Shown here: piece after piece, positions 26,328-36,855 of the stretch | How the letters are laid out: each line of letters starts with the position of its first letter | Numbering within the stretch: position 1 is the stretch's first letter | Assembly (NCBI GenBank): GCA_963377175.1 | Contig: CAUJNA010003496.1 | Location: 152,501 to 216,500, forward strand | Length of the DNA: 64,000 nt | Source of the DNA: Effrenium voratum | Taxonomy: Eukaryota > Sar > Dinophyceae > Suessiales > Symbiodiniaceae | Direction: 5' to 3' | Program-made: the position numbers and the translations under genes | Notes under the pieces: model-generated | Seen by the model: only the letters and a program-made list of their open reading frames with translations | Told to the model about the DNA's origin: nothing | Database searches by the model: none

Positions 26328-26501
26328 GAGACTCAAAGAAGACCAAAAATCAACGGGGGGTCGCTTCCAGACATTCCTGTCCGCTCCGGGATGATTTTCG
26401 GCGAGTTTCACCGGAGCCCTCGCTGGCTTCGTGTGCGGTCCTGGAGCAGAGTGCGAATATCCGTGCATGTCCTTTCACCAACTGGGTTGCCCTTGCAGAA
26501 G

Positions 26502-26537
26502 GTTGCCGTGCCCAAGAAGTGCATGCCGGGTTGGCAG
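26502..26537 (+). CDS. Candidate small exon
   Basis: TTGCCCTTGCAGAAG is a good acceptor. It is followed by VAVPKKCMPGWQ and a GTGGTA donor. Too short to assign to a family. Confidence 0.3.
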
Positions 26538-26865
26538 GTGGTATTTAGGAAGAAGTTAAACCTGGGCAACAGTATGTCGCACCCAAAAGGGGGATTTGTG
26601 TTTCACCCCTTTACCAGACCCCACAGGCTTGGACACCCATATTTGATACTTGAGGCCAAAGAATCATGGGCACCGATTTCTCATGTTACTCCAGGATGGC
26701 ACAGGGTATGGCCGAGACTCGCAGCGTAGGCTGCGACCGTCTCAGCGGGGGTCTTAATTCGGCCAAATTCGTCGGAGTCCCGAGCCTTTGGCGGGGGGCA
26801 GGGCACCGTAAAGGGCGATGCAAAGAATCTTCATCAGGGGCAAGGGCAAGGTCTTAACCCCATTC

Positions 26866-27031
26866 CCCAGTTTCCCCCCCCATTCCCCCCTTCCCCCCCC
26901 ATCCCCCTTCCCCCCCCATTCCCCCCAGCCCCCCCCCTTCCCCCCCCATTCCCCCCCCCTTCCCCCCCCAGTTCCCCCCAGTCCCCCCCCCTTCCCCCCC
27001 CATTCCCCCCAGTTCCCCCCCCTTCCCCCCC
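26866..27031. repeat. Poly-C tract with CCCCCCATTCC/CCCCCCTTCC units
   Basis: About 165 bases of runs of 4-9 C separated by ATT, TT or AG. The other strand is a G-run array able to form quadruplexes. The Pro- or Gly-rich frames are repeat translation. Confidence 0.9.
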
Positions 27032-29140
27032 CTGAGATTGCTATGATTTGTCGAGGATTGTGGCGGAGTTTTGTTTCCCGTCATTGCGCTCCATCGGCAC
27101 CTCCCTTGCGACTCGGGGCCTCGGAATTTGCATCTGGCAGCCCTGGCACAGCCAAGCCATCAGACGGCCAAGCCCAGAGGTCACTCATTGGCTCTCGCCA
27201 GAGCTGTGCGGACGCAGTGCATCATAGCCATCAAAAGCGACAGGCGCTGGGCCTCTTTCTGTCCAAAGGAAACCTTTAAAGTTTTTGGCGTCACAGAAAG
27301 GGTTTTCATAATGGTGACGGCTTTCAGCTGAAGCCGGCCACCAGGGTGCAAACCTGTGGGGTCCCGCATCTTCAAACTCCATGTTTGCCTGCGGCCGGGC
27401 TACCTGAGCATGGATTGCACCGGCTTAAGCCGCGCCCTTCGCGACTTCGGAAGTCAAGGGTTCTGAAAGGGCCAACAGTTTGAGTCATGATTCGCTTATC
27501 GTAGCATCCTGCATGGCCGAGGGCCGCCGCAGCCTCTGAGCCACACGCTGACAAGTGCAGCAATGGGCAGAAGTGCGGCAAAGTGGCAATCTACTGAAAG
27601 GGGAAGAGCGGGTCGAACCTACTTATATGGGAAGTGCCATTGATTCGCTTGAGGTATAATAGAAAGAAGGCTTTCCTGTAGTCACTCTTCGTCTTAGGCC
27701 CATGGAATCCATGTATCCCAGATGCGTTCAACATTTGCAGGGCTTCTTGACCGATGCAGTTTAACGATCACCTTTTTCATCTGACCCAAAGGAAACTGCA
27801 ATTTTGGGGGTGTAAATTTGAGGTGGATAATATATGATCGCCTTGTTCCGGCTGCTTGCCGATCTGTGGGTGTTTGCTCTTTTCCCCGGGCCGAGCTCGC
27901 CTTCATGCCATGCCCGGGTTTCTCGGCGGCTGGGCACGCAGGCGCACAGAGGGATATTCTGGATGAGCGTTTGCATCGAAATGAAGCAGTGTTGGATGGG
28001 GACCCCATGTTTCCAATCCCAAACCCGTTCTTCCACCTCCATTTTACCCGTTTTGGTTAACCTGGTTGGGGGTTGAACGACAGGATCCGCGTTTGGGACT
28101 GACTCGCATGCCCCGATGCTCAGGTCTTTCAGTTTTGATCATCTCTGGAGGGGCAATCCACCAAATTTATCATTTGGCCGGGCCTGCAAACGGTACCTGA
28201 AGGTCTGTTGGGAGGATGAGAAGGAGGTTGTTTCCAAGACCTGGCCTGGCTGTGCCACTGGTTTGAGGTTGTTTCCAAGACCTGGCCTGGCTGTGCCACT
28301 GGTTTTCCCGTTCAACAGGAGGGACGCCTTCCAACGGTTGGTCTCATCTGAATTCCGTCTTGAAGCCTTGGCTAAAACAGGTCCTGCTCGTGTTCACGTT
28401 GGCGTCAATGCCAACTGGACACGCACTCTTCCGACATCGCTTACACGGTTGATGTCCAGCGATTTCAGCGAGGGTGCTCCAACCAACGGGTGTGGTTCCC
28501 TGTTTTGACCCCCGACGTTCGAACCATTAAACATCCCTGGCACATCTAAATCGCCACCAGGCGATGGCAGGGCCGCTGACAGGCTTGGATCCCAGCCCAT
28601 GGAGGAGCTGGGCCCGTGCAAAATCTATTGAAAATAGCAAACTTTTGGCTCCCATTTAAAGGGAAACCAACATGGTAACATGGTTGTTTGAATAATAGTG
28701 GCTTCAACATGGGGCAAAGAAGGGGTTGGGTCTTAGCCCGGACCGAATCCGCGGAGCTCCTGTACCGTTTTTGTTCTTTAGTGCTTTCTTCCTTAGAGTT
28801 GTTTTTTCATTTTCGGTATGTTTCCATTTTCGGATCCATTGGAGCTGCCAGAGAGAGTTTTTGTTTGCATTGGCCTTTTTCCTTGCTGGTTTATGGACCC
28901 CAAAATCAGGTTGGGGGTTGGAAAAACAGGTCTGACAGGTTGCCAAGGCAGGGGAAGCGTAGATGAGCAGTCTATGGTAAGAATGGGGAGAGAGAGAGAG
29001 AGAGAGCTGACTTTCTATTTCAATTTCTCACAAAAGACAGGGGCACCAGCTAAAATTTGTCCATGTCCATTAAGGAGACCACCGATTTTGACCGTTCAAG
29101 CGGTGCAGGTTTGGCTTTTTCGGGCGCTGAGGCGCGCAAG
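27032..29140. other. Spacer before the Cys-rich gene
   Basis: Holds the 41-base duplication at 28224, a (GA)n run at 28989-29007 and short candidate coding scraps (for example VCWEDEKE at 28203-28226, which has the CW of the next gene and might be an upstream exon). Nothing stronger is seen. Confidence 0.4.
28224..28305. repeat. Perfect 41-bp tandem duplication
   Basis: The unit starting GAGGTTGTTTCCAAGACCTG occurs at 28224-28264 and again, identical, from 28265. The identity implies a recent event. The period is not a multiple of three. Confidence 0.95.
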
Positions 29141-32100
29141 GCTTTGAGCCCTGCTGGACCCGCGGCGGCTTCACCTACCAGGACATGAAGTGCCAAACAG
29201 AGACGAGAATGCTCCTAAGGATCTATGACTATTTTTTGCACACACACACACACACTCAAGGTGCCAAAGAAGTACTGACAATTGTCAACGCTTCGCGCTG
29301 CCACCTCGGTCGGGTTCAAAACAACGAGGCGAGCTTGAGCAAATGATGCCAGCAGGGCTGAGCACTCTGGCGAGGCTGCAGCGCAAAGTGATTGCCGATT
29401 TGGCTGGTTGAGTCTGGAGACGCATCGATTTTGGCTTCCTTTCAAACAGGAGCAAAAGTGGCTCCGTCATGCTGGCGAACAACTCTTTTTTGGGATTTAG
29501 GAACCTTGAATTATTCCAGATAGCAAGACTGTCAGCCAACGATGGGTCCACTTGGACGGGCGCTGGCTGCTTCCTTTGGATTCGGAGAGAAGGAGCCTCA
29601 CCTGGAGGATCGCTGCCAGGGCATTGATCGAAGCCAATCCCTTTTTATGTCTCCCAACGGCCACCGCCCAGTTTCAGCTCAAAGCTTGCTGGTGTCAAAG
29701 GGACAGCCGCAAGGAAACTTAGCTTCTTGAAGCCCCCCCTGTTTAGCGCTCCCCCATGCCATTTGAAACTCAAAACACGCTGAGTTGAAAAGTTGTGTAT
29801 GGAAGCCACTTTCTGACATATTTTCATCATGGGCTTCGTCTGCACGTCTTCGTCCCCTTCGTTCTTGGCTTAAGGCTCCCCCCGAAATCCATAAGAAAGC
29901 AGCTTTCCAACTCGCAAGCAGCGAAGCATTGGCATAGCAGTTTTGCCGCAAAAGGATACAGCAGTATTTTTCCGGCAGCAGCTACACAGCACGAAGGCAT
30001 GTCCCTCAAAGAAAGCATAGCGCCAGTTTTTTTTTTTTTTTTTTTTTTTTTTTTACGCCGAACCAGCAGGGACGAATGAGCATCAGGCAATTCTACCGCC
30101 AAAATATACGGCAGTACTCCTGGCAACAGAGCAGCAACATGTCGCACAGTGTCCACCTAGAACATAGCGCTAGGTTTTCTCGCGTGGGAAGGGGTTCCCA
30201 TCCAAGCAGAAACCAACCAAACAAAAAATGTGGCGTTTGTTCGTGCGGGCATTGCGCATCTGAAGGGTTTTCAAAAAAGAAATCGAGATGCAAACAACCA
30301 TCTCAGGGCCCGTGTCCATTTCAATCGGCATAGGACTGCTGCGTGGGGCTGCCGAACCCCTCCTGCTTTGATGCCGTGTTCACGGAGGCCTGGCGGAGCG
30401 GCGAACGGGCGGTCCAAAATTGCCCTTTTCAGGTTGGTTTAAAGGCAAACCAAACGGAAACCCACCATCTTGGGGGTCCCTCTACCTGAACACCTCACTT
30501 GGATCGGCATCATGTTTTTCCATTGGTTGGCGGAGGAAAGGGCCTCCAAAAAGCCAGTTAGATGTGTTCGAAAATAGACACCCTCTGTTTCCTGCAAGAG
30601 ACCGTGGTTTGGATTGCGGAAAAACCACTAATTTGAAACCAACTTCCAAAAACGACTGGGGGCGGGAACGCAATTGGAGAAATTCCATCTCCAGGCTGAG
30701 CTTATGTTTTGTGGACTCCAAAGACTGAACGTTGCTCTAGATCCGTTTGAGATGAATCTGAGGGATACCGCCCTAGATGAGTGCGAGGGAAAACCAAACG
30801 ACCAGTCAGGCTTCACGTTAGGGTAACTGAGTTGGAAGTCAGGTAGACCCTTGGTTCAAGGAGCGAAGCACGCGCAACCAGCTTGTTCTTGTTGGAGGCT
30901 CCTCGGCACGAAAATACAACTGCCAGGAACGCTGCTGCATGGACGCGGACAACGACCCTGAGGTGTGGGGGTCCAAGCTTGGCCTGCGTTTGCTCCCTTC
31001 TTAGCTGTATTCCTGACAGATGCAATTAGGTTAAAAATTGGGAAGGCGGGGGGGAGAGGGGTTGAGGCGCATGGCAACGATATCAGCCGCTTCAGGTTTG
31101 TTGGTATTACAGCGATGCTGAAAGTGTTCCAGTGATGAGCATACAAACATTCCCCAACCCCCTTTGCGGCCATTGTTCCCTTTTCAGACCAACATTTCTT
31201 TGTCAACGCCAACTATACAACTAACTTGGAACCCAGGAGAGGAGCTTCAAGCAAAAACATGTAACAAAGAATCAGAGCTCGCACCGTCCAAAGCGGCCGA
31301 CGCGACTGGCCAGTGCTGGCGCTTCGCACGGCGGCACATCTCGTCCGCGCTGCGTCTGGTGGAGGCGCAGGCGGCTCTCCCGTCCGCGTCCGAGGAAGGC
31401 ATCAGCAGGTTGGGACATTTTGGCCTCAAGCGAGAGTCGGGCATTCAAGACGTTCCTTTACTTTACTGGGTTTCACTTGGGGGGGTCGGCCTGTTGCATC
31501 TTGATTTTCGAAATTACGCTAGGGGGGTTCGCTTCAATCGAGTGGGGCACTTGTTTAAACATCCTGACTTTCCCTGACACAAGCCAAAATGAAGCAACAT
31601 CCATTTAGACATCTTTAAACGAGAGGTTGGCGCGAACCTGGTAAACACCACGCCAACAGGCCAAAACCCGAAGCAGAACATTGGAGTTGGTTGGGACCAA
31701 ATTTCTACCCTTCTGCCAGGGTGGGAGCAATCCTTCAAATTCGGTGTGACATTTGATGGTTGAAACTCTCTTACACATGCTGGTTGCATCTATCTTCAGG
31801 TATTTCGCGCGTCCATTCAGCCTTTGTCTCCGGGCGTTCAGGCTGCCTCTGGCCCGGAAGCCTTGCAGCTGCAGGCGTGGCAGCGGCCGACCCATATTCC
31901 TTGGCATTCTTCAATGTTTCTGTATGAAGCCAGCCGCTATCATGGGTGCTCAGTTTTGGGGCGCAGATCTGTGTGCCATAAGTGTCCAGATGTTGCAAGT
32001 GCCCTTCTCTACACAGCAGCTTTGGCTGTTTCATGGGTGTGTCTCCGAGCCCCCAAAATGGGTGGTTTCCCTGTGAAACCCAAAGGGATTTCACCATCAT

Positions 32101-32552
32101 AACAAAACAATCACACCCTGATGGTCTCTGGCTTCCAGGCGTTTTTCCCCGCTGGGAGCGCCTCAGGCGCAGGCGTTGCGCCGCTACAGCGAGGATGACG
32201 GGCCAGGGGCCCAAGTCAGGGCTAGACAGTGAGAGTGGCGGAGGATGAGCGCATTTAGGTTTGTTGCCTTCTGAGGGTGCCATGTTTTTCTTTATTATAT
32301 GATAATATGTATAATATTGGGGGGGTGAAGGAAAGCGTCAGTTGGTCAAGGGGCATGGCGCGACCAAATCCAAGAGAGACGTGTGTCGAATGCCAGTAGT
32401 CCTTTTGTTTGTAGGTTTCTTCATGATATTGGAATGCCCATTTCTAGCCGGTCAACTCGGCAGGTCAGTGCAGTTGAAAGTGCCCAAGGCTGCTCTATGC
32501 ATTTTGCTGCAACGGCTTTCACAACGAGTACTGCTGGGGGCCCGCAGTGCCC
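29141..32552 (+). CDS. Cysteine-rich repeat protein gene (core exons)
   Basis: Inferred exons: 29141-29181 (PCWTRGGFTYQ), 30334-30387 (DCCVGLPNPSCFDAVFTE), 31314-31391 (CWRFARRHISSALRLVE), 31800-31885 (VFRASIQPLSPG), 32139-~32201 (FSPLGAPQAQALRRYSED), 32489-32552 (FCCNGFHNEYCWGPAVP). Phases agree at each junction. Donors are GC or GA; acceptors are AG, usually followed by G. Joined, they show CW...GGFTYQDCC-x7-CF...VFT and again CC-x7-CW. The regular CC-x7-C[WF] spacing and FT motif suggest a disulfide-rich extracellular or lumenal module. From memory, similar CW/FT/CC modules occur in dinoflagellate predicted proteins, which I cannot verify here. No catalytic motif is visible, and neither end is defined. 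Confidence 0.5.
29915..30178. repeat. Diverged ~150-bp tandem duplication with a 28-T run
   Basis: 29915-30026 and 30062-30178 align at an offset near 150: AGTTTTGCCGCAAAAGGATA versus AATTCTACCGCCAAAATATA, then ACAGCAGTA versus ACGGCAGTA, then CATAGCGCCAG versus CATAGCGCTAG. A 28-base T homopolymer (30027-30054) closes the left copy. This is intronic in the Cys-rich model. Confidence 0.6.
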
Positions 32553-33615
32553 GAGGCGGGCATCATCATCAAGCAGAGGGGTTTCAGGGCTTGCCATGGA
32601 CCCTCTAAGGGCCGGGGGCTTTCCTTTTTGCCCTATCAGGAGCGGTTCAAAAGGCAAGCCGCAAGCCGTAAACGGTGACCCACACACTGCAATTTTGGCG
32701 CCATATCCAGGTTTCTCAAAATAGAGACCCTCTAACATGGGTGGTTTCCTTTGTTTTCCCCTCAACCACCAGCCAAAAGGGGGTTCACCACTTTGAGAGA
32801 CCTCCACATGCTCAGCTTTTCCTCTGGACCGAAGCATCTCTGCCAGCTGTTGTGACTAGAGACTCGAGACAGAGGCGTGCAGAGGTCCAAGGAGTGAGCC
32901 AAGATTCCATGTTTTGGTGCGCAAAGGTGGACTGAAACTCAAGGTTTCCTTGTTGGGGAAATCATCTACCCTGCCTTGGGTTACAGGACCCCTAGTTTTG
33001 ACATACGCAGATGGGTTGTCTCCAAATTCAACCCCCGAAATCACTGGAGTTCCTTTTGTTTCCCTTTGGAAGAGGGCACCTTGAAACAAGCGGGCGTGAT
33101 TCGCTCCTGACCATTTGCCAGGCACTTCTGTCCGATCCTGATGCATGGGAAGGGGCGCGCGCCTGAATTGTCATTCAGCCTGGTTGGTCAAAAGGGCGTG
33201 TCGTTTTTGGGCAACATCCCATATTTCAGGTTTTGGACATGTTGCCAAATTTTCAAATTAAGTTTCCGACTGGGTTGATGCGTTGGCGGGGACAAGGAAC
33301 CCCAGGGAGCTTTTGGCCTGGGGCAATGGACTTGTAGAAACTGCAGAGTCTGTGAACTCGGCCCAGGTGTCTGACATCACACCCTGGCCTTTGGCCTCAG
33401 AGTGACGCCAATGATGGTGGGTTTGCTTTGGATGTGCTCGTCAAATGTAGCCTCAGTCGTGGAGGAACTTGTTTTCCAGGGCACCCCGTTCAAGTTCCGT
33501 GTTTGTTTCTGGGAGGGCAGAAATGATAATTGTAAACGCTTCGCGTTGCCCGCCTCGGCCCAGCCTAGTTTGAGGGAAGGGTCAGGAACACCGAAATCCA
33601 GTGTTGGGAAGGTCC
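32553..33615. other. Intron-like spacer
   Basis: Contains the TIR element at 32711, a second intron-type motif at about 33050, and no coding stretch I can support. It leads directly into the minisatellite. Confidence 0.5.
32711..32800. mobile_element. ~88-bp element with terminal inverted repeats (copy 2)
   Basis: GTTTCTCAAAATAGAGACCC at the left and CCACTTTGAGAGACC at the right form inverted ends (TCTCAAA/TTTGAGA). The interior GGGTGGTTTCCTTTG matches the copy at 21513. It again starts right after an AG. Confidence 0.55.
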
Positions 33616-33619
33616 GAAT

Positions 33620-34985
33620 ACCTGCTGCTCCAGACAAGTCAGACAAGCCGGCCTCGCCTGGTTGGGCTGGGCCACAGGCTAGTCTCAGACACATCAGATA
33701 AGCCTGCGCTGGGCCTGAAGCTAGTCTCGGGCAGCTTGGCTGGACCTTGCTTGCGTGGGTTGTTGGTTGAGCTGAAGCTAGTTTACGGCGGGCTGGGCAG
33801 CCGCACTGAGGGGGCTGGGCTATGGCTGGGCTGGGCCTGAGGCCAGTTTCAGACACGTCAGACAGGCCTGGCCAGCAGGCGGACTGGGCTGGGCTAGACG
33901 CTAGTTGAGCCCAGGCTGGTGAGGCCCAGTCTCGGCGCTAGATAGGCTGAGGCCTGCGAGTCTCAAACCGGGTGGGCTTGGGTGGGGTTGGCTTAGGCGG
34001 GTTGCTGGTTGGGCTGGGCCTGAAGCTAGTCTCAGCCACGAGGCTGCGAAGCCATGGGTGGTGCTGGGCAGCTGGATTATGGTGTTGGTTGCGCCTGGAA
34101 CTTCGGCTGGCTGGGCTGAGCTGTGCTTGGGCGGGTCGCTGGATGGGCTGAGGCTGGGTAGCGAGTTGCTGGCTAGGCTGGGTTTGAGGCGAGTCGAGAC
34201 ACGCCAGCAGGCGGGCTGAGGGACTGGGCCTGAGGCTAGTCTCAGGCTGGCATACCTTGAGACCAGTCTCAGACTGCGCCGAAGGGGCCTGGTCAGCCTG
34301 GGCTGCTGAGTAGCTGGCATAGCTTGAGACCAGTCTCAGACACGTGAGACTGGTCGTTGGCCTGAGGCCAGTCTCAGACACGTTAGACAAACCTGACCTT
34401 GGCACACTGGGCTGAGCCTGCTGGTGGGCTGGGAGCTGGGGGCCGGTAGTGGCTGGCATGCCCTGAGATGCGCTGGGGCCTGGGCTGGGCAGGCTTTGGG
34501 CTGGGCCTGAAGCTAGTCTCAGCCACGTTGCTGGCTGCCGGGCTGGGCGGGCTGGGCTGAGCTGTGCTTGGGCGGGTTGCTGGATGGGCAAGGCCTGTTT
34601 CATACACACTTGGGCCTGAGGCTGGGTGGCGAGTTGGCTGGGCTGGGCCTGAGGCCAGTCTCAGGCTGGCGTACTTTGAGACGGGGCTGGGCCTGCTGGG
34701 GCCAGACGCGAGCAGGAGGTCAAGGCCTGGCCGCCTGGGCTGAGTTGCTTGGGCAGCCGGACTGAGGGGCTGGGGCACGTCAGACGGGCTTGGTGGCTGG
34801 CATAGCTTGAGACCAGTTTCAGACACGTTGGCGTTAGACAAACCTGACCTAGGGCCTCAGCTGGGCGCTGGGCTGGGCTTGCTGGATGAGGGTGGGGCTG
34901 ACAGGCCTGGCCAGCAGGCGGGTTGCTGGTTGGGCTGGGCCTGAGCCTAGTCTCAGACACGTCAGGCAGGCCTGGCCACCAGGAG
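33620..34985. repeat. Large GCTGGGCCTGAG / AGTCTCAGACACGT minisatellite
   Basis: About 1.37 kb of degenerate units built from GGGCTGGGCCTGAGGC, CTAGTCTCAGACACGTCAGA and GCCTGGCCAGCAGGCGGG. Unit spacing is irregular (about 40-130 bases). Several units contain the palindrome-like GAGACCAGTCTC. On the minus strand this gives long Pro/Ser/Gln-rich open frames of up to 223 codons, which I treat as repeat translation because the same peptide recurs in several frames. Confidence 0.85.
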
Positions 34986-34989
34986 GTCA

Positions 34990-35340
34990 TGCTTTTCAGG
35001 ACAAAAAAGCATTTTTTTAGTGATTTTCGCAATTGTCAGCACATTTTCGACAAAAATGGACCCATGGAGCTGGACGCCGACGAACCCCGAAAATTTCAAG
35101 GCCCGCCGGACAGGATTTTGGGCCAGCCGACCTGGGTGGGGGGGGGCCCAGCAAAATTTTGGGGGGGAAAAGCGAAGATTCTCTTTGGAGAAGAGATCTG
35201 AGCGCCCTTGGCCCCTTTGGGGCCGAGGCGAATTAGCTCTCCGCACAGAAGCCAGGCGCACTTTCTGCGCACTTTCTGCAAACATGAGTTGAACCTATAT
35301 CGATAATATATATCTATATATATATATACACGTGATCAAG
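34990..35340. other. GC-rich spacer upstream of the intact gene
   Basis: At 35020-35290 all three forward frames are largely open, with no convincing domain and a G-run at 35137-35172. An AT array (TATATATATACACGTG) lies at 35304-35334. No spliced-leader-like relict is seen before the start codon at 35485. Confidence 0.4.
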
Positions 35341-35484
35341 CCGGAGCTGTGTTGTGTGAGTCGGAGAGCTACGGTCAGGGCCAAAAACAAGGCAGCATTG
35401 CATAGATGCTGTTAGGGCTTCAGTTTATTTTCCAGTTAGTCAGTTGATTGAAGATTCGCTACATCTTGACGTTTGCATGGCGCG

Positions 35485-36699
35485 ATGGAGACCTTTGAGA
35501 GTTGCATCGGCGCTGGACAAATCGAGGGCTGGTTCTGCCATTCCTCCTCCGAAAATGAGAAGAGAGGCTTCGGGCACGTAACTTCTTATAGTTTTGAAGG
35601 CCAGCTGTTCTTCCACCTCCAGAGGAGTCCATGGCTCCGGGGTGTCAAGTACTCCCGGAGAGATCCCGTGCTTTTCGAGGTGGTGGAGTTCAATGGTCGC
35701 TGCGAAGCAGTGAAGTTGGGTTTACCTCAGACTGAAGATGCAGATGCCAAGCCAGAGGCCTCTGAGTTGCTGGGTCAGACGCTGGAGGGGCGAATGACGT
35801 CCCACTGGCATGTGGTCAAATCACAGAGTTGGGGCTTGGTTGAGTCAGATTACTTCAAGGGCTCTGTCTTTTGGCACATGTCCGACAATCCAGGAATGAA
35901 TGACATCCAGTTCGAGCGAGGGGACGTGGTGGAATTCGAGCTGTACATCCACTCTGCCAGAGGACAGCAGGTGAGAGCCAGGAATTTGCTGTTCATTCGG
36001 GCTGCAGACAAAGAGCCTGAGCGGCCTCCCAGCCCAAAGAGAGAAAAGAAGCGGCGATGGCTGGCAAACTGGCGCAAGGGCCCGCCCCCGGACTGGAACT
36101 GCAAAAGCTGTGGTTTTCACAACTTCGGACGAAACAGGAATTGTCTTGGCTGCGGGTACCCGCGACCTCCCAGGGAAGAGTGGCCAGCCGAGGAGGATGA
36201 GGCAGACGAGGCAGCTGGCACAGCTGACATGAGTCCTGTCCAAGCTCAAGCTTTTGCCCCGGCCGAGCTCCAGAGCGAGCAAGTATGGCCGAGCATGCAG
36301 CAGCCATGGACGTGGCCAGAGCCGGCAATAGAGCATATAGAGCAGTTTGAGCATTTTGAGCATTCGAGCCAACCGCCACAACTTGAAGCACCAGCGCCCA
36401 ACGTGGATCCAGAGTCGCCTGCAGCGCAGGCCCTGAGCGCCTTCCAGAACATTATTGGGTCTGGGAGGCCAGCGGAGGACTTAATTGCGGAGGTTAAGCA
36501 GTGCCTGGATGAAGCGGTCAAGGCTTTCGGCGACGACCGTGCCGCAAGGCAGGCGAAGCAGGCTTTTGCTGTGCAGCTGGCGAGGCATCCCTGGTTTGCA
36601 CAGACCGGTTACGAGGTCCGCTTCCGGCCCGCCGCTGGCACTGTGGAGCTGGGGCTATCCGCAGCTGCACGAGCTCTGAAGCGCAAGGCGCAGTTCTGA
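35485..36699 (+). CDS. Double cold-shock-like domain plus RanBP2 zinc finger protein
   Basis: An uninterrupted 404-residue frame. The start is the ATG at 35485, the first one after an in-frame TGA (35467-35469). Residues ~12-80 form a cold-shock-like fold with RGFGHV (27-32) and LFFH (41-44). Residues ~97-172 repeat it in diverged form (SWGLVESDYFKGSVFWHM), so one RNP-like aromatic patch reads VFWH. Residues 203-223 are a RanBP2-type zinc finger, DWNCKSCGFHN then NCLGC, exact to W-x-C-x2-C-x3-N-x6-C-x2-C (C206, C209, N213, C220, C223). An acidic, Pro/Gln-rich linker and a helical C-terminal segment end in KRKAQF. These folds bind single-stranded nucleic acid, so an RNA-binding or post-transcriptional role is likely. 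It is the only intron-free long gene here, and Cys-rich-type exons flank it on both sides, so it may be a nested retrocopy. No poly(A) relic is visible. Confidence 0.93.
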   Translation: METFESCIGAGQIEGWFCHSSSENEKRGFGHVTSYSFEGQLFFHLQRSPWLRGVKYSRRDPVLFEVVEFNGRCEAVKLGLPQTEDADAKPEASELLGQTLEGRMTSHWHVVKSQSWGLVESDYFKGSVFWHMSDNPGMNDIQFERGDVVEFELYIHSARGQQVRARNLLFIRAADKEPERPPSPKREKKRRWLANWRKGPPPDWNCKSCGFHNFGRNRNCLGCGYPRPPREEWPAEEDEADEAAGTADMSPVQAQAFAPAELQSEQVWPSMQQPWTWPEPAIEHIEQFEHFEHSSQPPQLEAPAPNVDPESPAAQALSAFQNIIGSGRPAEDLIAEVKQCLDEAVKAFGDDRAARQAKQAFAVQLARHPWFAQTGYEVRFRPAAGTVELGLSAAARALKRKAQF

Positions 36700-36855
36700 G
36701 AGATCGGCGGCAATAGAAAAGAGTCTGGGGTCCATTTGGGAACATGGGGGAACTCACACAATGTCAATTTCCCTACAAAAACCAGGGGACTCGCGAGTCT
36801 TCCCATGTCCTAAGGAAATGTAGCTTTGACCACGCTCATGGCCCAGGTATCCCAG

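Noticed and set aside
33938..34609. 223-codon minus Pro/Ser/Gln-rich frame
   Set aside because: Sits wholly on the minisatellite, and similar peptides recur in other frames at shifted repeats.
35473..35484. Earlier start at a TTG codon for the zinc-finger gene
   Set aside because: A nuclear eukaryotic gene should start at ATG; the first in-frame ATG is 35485, after an in-frame stop at 35467.
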